Part shown: positions 61,383 through 64,000 of the stretch, piece after piece
Numbering within the stretch: the first letter of the stretch is position 1
Layout: every line of letters begins with the position of its first letter
Assembly (NCBI GenBank): GCA_027577595.1
Contig: JANBRJ010000006.1
Location: forward strand, 124,001-188,000
Length of the DNA stretch: 64,000 bases
Source of the DNA: Coemansia sp. RSA 487
Lineage: Eukaryota > Kickxellomycota > Kickxellomycetes > Kickxellales > Kickxellaceae
Direction: 5' to 3'
Translations under genes and position numbers: made by a program
The notes under the pieces: generated by a model
Told to the model about the DNA's origin: nothing
Database searches by the model: none
What the model saw: only the letters and a program-made list of their open reading frames with translations

Positions 61383-63824
61383 CTAATTGTCGATTCTAGT
61401 GAAAAAGTACACATACGCCTGCTCTGGCTGAGGCTCCTTTTGTGCAGCGACCCTCGAGTCGTTGAACATGTACCACTTGCTCTCGTCAGCTGCCAAGCCA
61501 AAGCGGATGCTGGCAATGTAGTGGCCGCAGTGGACAGATGTCCCCTTGTGAAGAACAAACCCGGTGAGCTCGTAATCAGACCTTGATATACTATCGGTGT
61601 TACCAGCGGCGGCATCGTCGTTTCTGTCAGCCATGATAACGTCGTCGTCGTTGTCGTCAGCCATGTTGAGCAAGCGGTCGAGGGCACGGTTGGCATCACC
61701 AGCAGTAGCACCAAGCGCCTTCTCGACGCGGTCCTTTGGGAAGCCCATTGTCATCAGTTGCATGACAGCCTCTGGATCAACAGAACTCTGAGACCGCTGC
61801 TGCTGCTGTTGCGGCTCCTCAGGGTCGTCAATGGTTGGGTCATCCATGTGCTCAAAGATCCAGTTCATCGCAGCCTCCGGGCCGCTGTTTCCTGTTATCT
61901 TGATTGCTTTTACGCAGCGCACGCGTGGGAAGCCCATCGACTCGAGCTGCGCAACGACCGCCTCGTCAACAGGCTGCTCCTTCTGCGGCGCAGTGTTTTC
62001 AGTCTCCTTTTCTTCGTCAGACTCGGGCAAAGGCTCCTCATTTGGCTGGATGCCTTGGCCACGGTACGCGCCGAACGCAAGCTTCTCCAGCGGCACCTTC
62101 ACGGGCACGTTGAGCTTCTCGGGCACCCAGTTGACCAGCTCGAAGCGGCGTACCTGCACAGCCAGAACCTTGGGGAACGTGGCAAACCGAATCGACTTTA
62201 CTGCGGTTGTCGGCTTATTGCAGCTGGGGCAGTGGTATCCTTCCACGTGTTCGTCGCCGACCATTGCGTCCAGGCATTCTGTGATAGACACCGGCGCATA
62301 CTCTTGCTCTTGCTCTTGCTCTTGCTCTTGCTTCTTGTCTGTGCTCTCGCTCTTGGCCTGCTGCCTCTGCGGCTGATCTAAACGGCGCTTGATAACGGGG
62401 ATCGAGATGGGGCTTGCCTTTTGCGTTTTGTAGCGCACTTTCTTGCACTCCAAGCACTGCAGCCGCTCCTCGGTCTTGAAGTCAAAAACAGCGGTCGGGG
62501 TCATACTGCTTCCAGAAATAGAGCGCTCAGCGATATCGATCTGCTTGTTTAGATGCAGCAGAAACTCGAACGCGTCCTGCTGGCGCATTGTGCTGAATTC
62601 ATAGTGGTCCTGGGCAATCGCATCCTTGAACTGTGCCGGCGGGATGCCAGCCTGATGAGCGACCTTTCCCTCGCTGTCAGTCTGGAGCTTAGCGTAGCGC
62701 CCACTCCACAGGCCATTTGCCATCTTGTGCAGCTGGCAAATGACGCAGTTCGCCGGCTTTGGCTTTGTGCATGTGGCAAAATGATCCGCAGCTGTCGGGA
62801 AGTAACGGTCACGGAAGCGGTCAATGTTAAACACACACTGCAGGACAGACGCCATGTAGCATGAGTTGCCCAGGTTGTTCAGTCCTGTCAGCCCAGGCCC
62901 CGCCACAGGTTCCATTTGCGCACCGTCGGATGTGGTCATGCTAAAGTCGAATTTGAGGTTCTGCTCAAGCTGCAGCTCGGCTACGCTCTTCTCTGTCTTT
63001 TGCTGAGCAAGCACATTGATTCCAAAGGCCTTTAGGTGGTAGGCCAGTCTTGGATCTGTTCTGTTATCGTCGCACGCATAGCAGTACGCGTCGGCGGTGC
63101 CCTCGGGCGTAATTGTGCCCAGCTTCACTGATACTCTGTGGCCGGTCTTCTCGAAATGGCCAATTGCATGGTTGTTTCCGCCGCTGCCGTCGTACTGACG
63201 CCGCCCACAGCCAACATGGCCACAGGTAAGACACAGCCACAGATTCTCGCGCTTCTCGCATGTGCTACAGCTATGCAAGTTGTCCAGCGAGAAACCATCA
63301 GCAGGCACCTGCGGCAAGGCGTCAAAGTGCTCGCATGGCGTTACTTCCTCGGCCCACGCCTTGATTTCGCTGCGCTTTGTTGCCTCAACCGCATGCATGA
63401 TGGCGCTGGTCACTGCCTGGATGCTCTCTGTGCTGCTAATGGCTTCTTTGTCGATCTTGACGCCTGAGCACCCCCAGCAGCGCACAAATGTCTGGTACTC
63501 GTACTTGCTAGCGTCATCGGCGGTGTCATCCTTAATCTCCAGCTTGGTCAACTTTGCCGGGCGTGGCGACTCGCCCTCGCTGTCTGTTCCCTTGGAAACA
63601 CGCTTAATGTTCAGAGTCAGCTGGTGACCACTCTTCATCGCGTGCTGGTGCGCGTGGTTGTTTGGCGCATCAGGGCATGCGCCGTTGAAACATGTTAGAC
63701 AGACATCGATGCCTGCAGACATGTCGTAGTTATCAAAGCACTGCGTGCACTCTTCCTTGTAGACTGCGGTCGACGACAGCGGCGGCGTGAGCCTAGCGGC
63801 TTTTGCGTGAGTGCAAAGTGCCAT
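61383..63824 (-). CDS. UBP14: Ubiquitin-specific protease UBP14/USP5 (isopeptidase T)
   Basis: USP5/Ubp14 disassembles free ubiquitin chains. The protein has 813 residues from the ATG at 63824 (the frame extends one Thr to a TTG). A variant zinc-finger region at the N-terminus is followed by the ZnF-UBP domain (about residues 165-265; CEHFDAL, CSTCEKRENLWLCLTCGHVGC split over text, NHAIGHFEKTGHRVSV). The Cys box GLNNLGNSCYMASVLQ has the catalytic Cys near residue 321. Two UBA domains sit inside the peptidase (about 623-660 and 688-725; LESMGFPRVRC and LMTMGFPKDRV). The His box GTSVHCGHYIASIRFG is near 759. A Gln-Glu run (QEQEQEQEQE) interrupts the finger region. Family order and length (yeast 781) are normal. 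Confidence 0.95.
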   Translation of the reverse strand: MALCTHAKAARLTPPLSSTAVYKEECTQCFDNYDMSAGIDVCLTCFNGACPDAPNNHAHQHAMKSGHQLTLNIKRVSKGTDSEGESPRPAKLTKLEIKDDTADDASKYEYQTFVRCWGCSGVKIDKEAISSTESIQAVTSAIMHAVEATKRSEIKAWAEEVTPCEHFDALPQVPADGFSLDNLHSCSTCEKRENLWLCLTCGHVGCGRRQYDGSGGNNHAIGHFEKTGHRVSVKLGTITPEGTADAYCYACDDNRTDPRLAYHLKAFGINVLAQQKTEKSVAELQLEQNLKFDFSMTTSDGAQMEPVAGPGLTGLNNLGNSCYMASVLQCVFNIDRFRDRYFPTAADHFATCTKPKPANCVICQLHKMANGLWSGRYAKLQTDSEGKVAHQAGIPPAQFKDAIAQDHYEFSTMRQQDAFEFLLHLNKQIDIAERSISGSSMTPTAVFDFKTEERLQCLECKKVRYKTQKASPISIPVIKRRLDQPQRQQAKSESTDKKQEQEQEQEQEYAPVSITECLDAMVGDEHVEGYHCPSCNKPTTAVKSIRFATFPKVLAVQVRRFELVNWVPEKLNVPVKVPLEKLAFGAYRGQGIQPNEEPLPESDEEKETENTAPQKEQPVDEAVVAQLESMGFPRVRCVKAIKITGNSGPEAAMNWIFEHMDDPTIDDPEEPQQQQQRSQSSVDPEAVMQLMTMGFPKDRVEKALGATAGDANRALDRLLNMADDNDDDVIMADRNDDAAAGNTDSISRSDYELTGFVLHKGTSVHCGHYIASIRFGLAADESKWYMFNDSRVAAQKEPQPEQAYVYFFTRIDN
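62302..62336 (-). repeat. Hexanucleotide repeat coding Gln-Glu
   Basis: About five copies of CTCTTG (plus strand) encode alternating Glu and Gln in UBP14. Confidence 0.85.
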
Positions 63825-64000
63825 TGTCAAAGTGAGAATCGTTCGGATTGACTAATAAAAACAGCCACAATTAAAGTGCGGGAAAAGGTGTGGACAATAA
63901 ACAATAATACTGAAGCAAGAATGCTCTTTGAATTTTACAGCAAAAACAACAACGATAAAGCAGAGATGGGAATGAGAAAATGGAATTTGCACAACTTTCA
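63825..64000 (-). promoter_or_regulatory. Upstream region of UBP14
   Basis: The 176 A-rich bases upstream of the UBP14 start reach the window edge. No element stands out. Confidence 0.4.

Overview
The window is nuclear DNA of a fungus. It carries Zn2Cys6 DNA-binding, VTC polyphosphate polymerase, Vid30-type and Git3/CAR-type receptor proteins. Genes are mostly uninterrupted; the introns are few, mostly 100-180 nt, and close with TAG. The compact layout, the RABL3-like protein, the LAMTOR1-type Ragulator protein and a long leucine-rich F-box-type protein fit an early-diverging lineage. A Kickxellales/Coemansia-like zoopagomycete is my best guess, but this is an inference from gene content, not a search. 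No tRNA, rRNA, CRISPR array or recognisable transposable element was found.

Layout. 1-10.6 kb: the 5' part of DBP9 (cut by the window edge), a mitochondrial PPR protein, ARP8 of INO80, and a TVP15-like Golgi protein with a very long tail. 11.4-19.9 kb: a cluster of polyphosphate (VTC) genes, namely catalytic VTC4 (-), two VTC1-type DUF202 proteins (+,+), and an SPX/VTC-like protein that looks catalytically dead (+). A degenerate RABL3-like GTPase follows. 20.8-33.3 kb: mitochondrial GatB, a coiled-coil protein, an F-box-type protein, BFR2/AATF (rebuilt here as three exons), a stretch with short coding-like fragments, and mitochondrial ribosomal protein mL46. 33.4-41.5 kb: a seven-helix receptor divergent from a LAMTOR1/Meh1-type lysosomal anchor, a B-box UPF0652 protein, and a large Zn2Cys6 factor. 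43.3-64 kb: CCA-adding enzyme, a DDT/WHIM/PHD chromatin protein, insulysin (three exons), a RanBP9/Vid30 protein, PRP5/DDX46 helicase, a small unknown protein, and UBP14/USP5.

The most interesting part is the VTC cluster. Three classes of polyphosphate polymerase subunit lie within 8.5 kb. The membrane-domain coding sequences of VTC4 and VTC1, on opposite strands about 5 kb apart, are about 97% identical over 220 bp and diverge sharply outside it, which points to recent gene conversion or inverted duplication. The cluster's accessory subunit has lost both the polymerase residues and the lysines that read inositol pyrophosphate.

Start codons were checked by eye. Several long reading frames begin at TTG or GTG, and for these the first in-frame ATG is given. 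Spliced genes are given as one span, with exon positions in the evidence.
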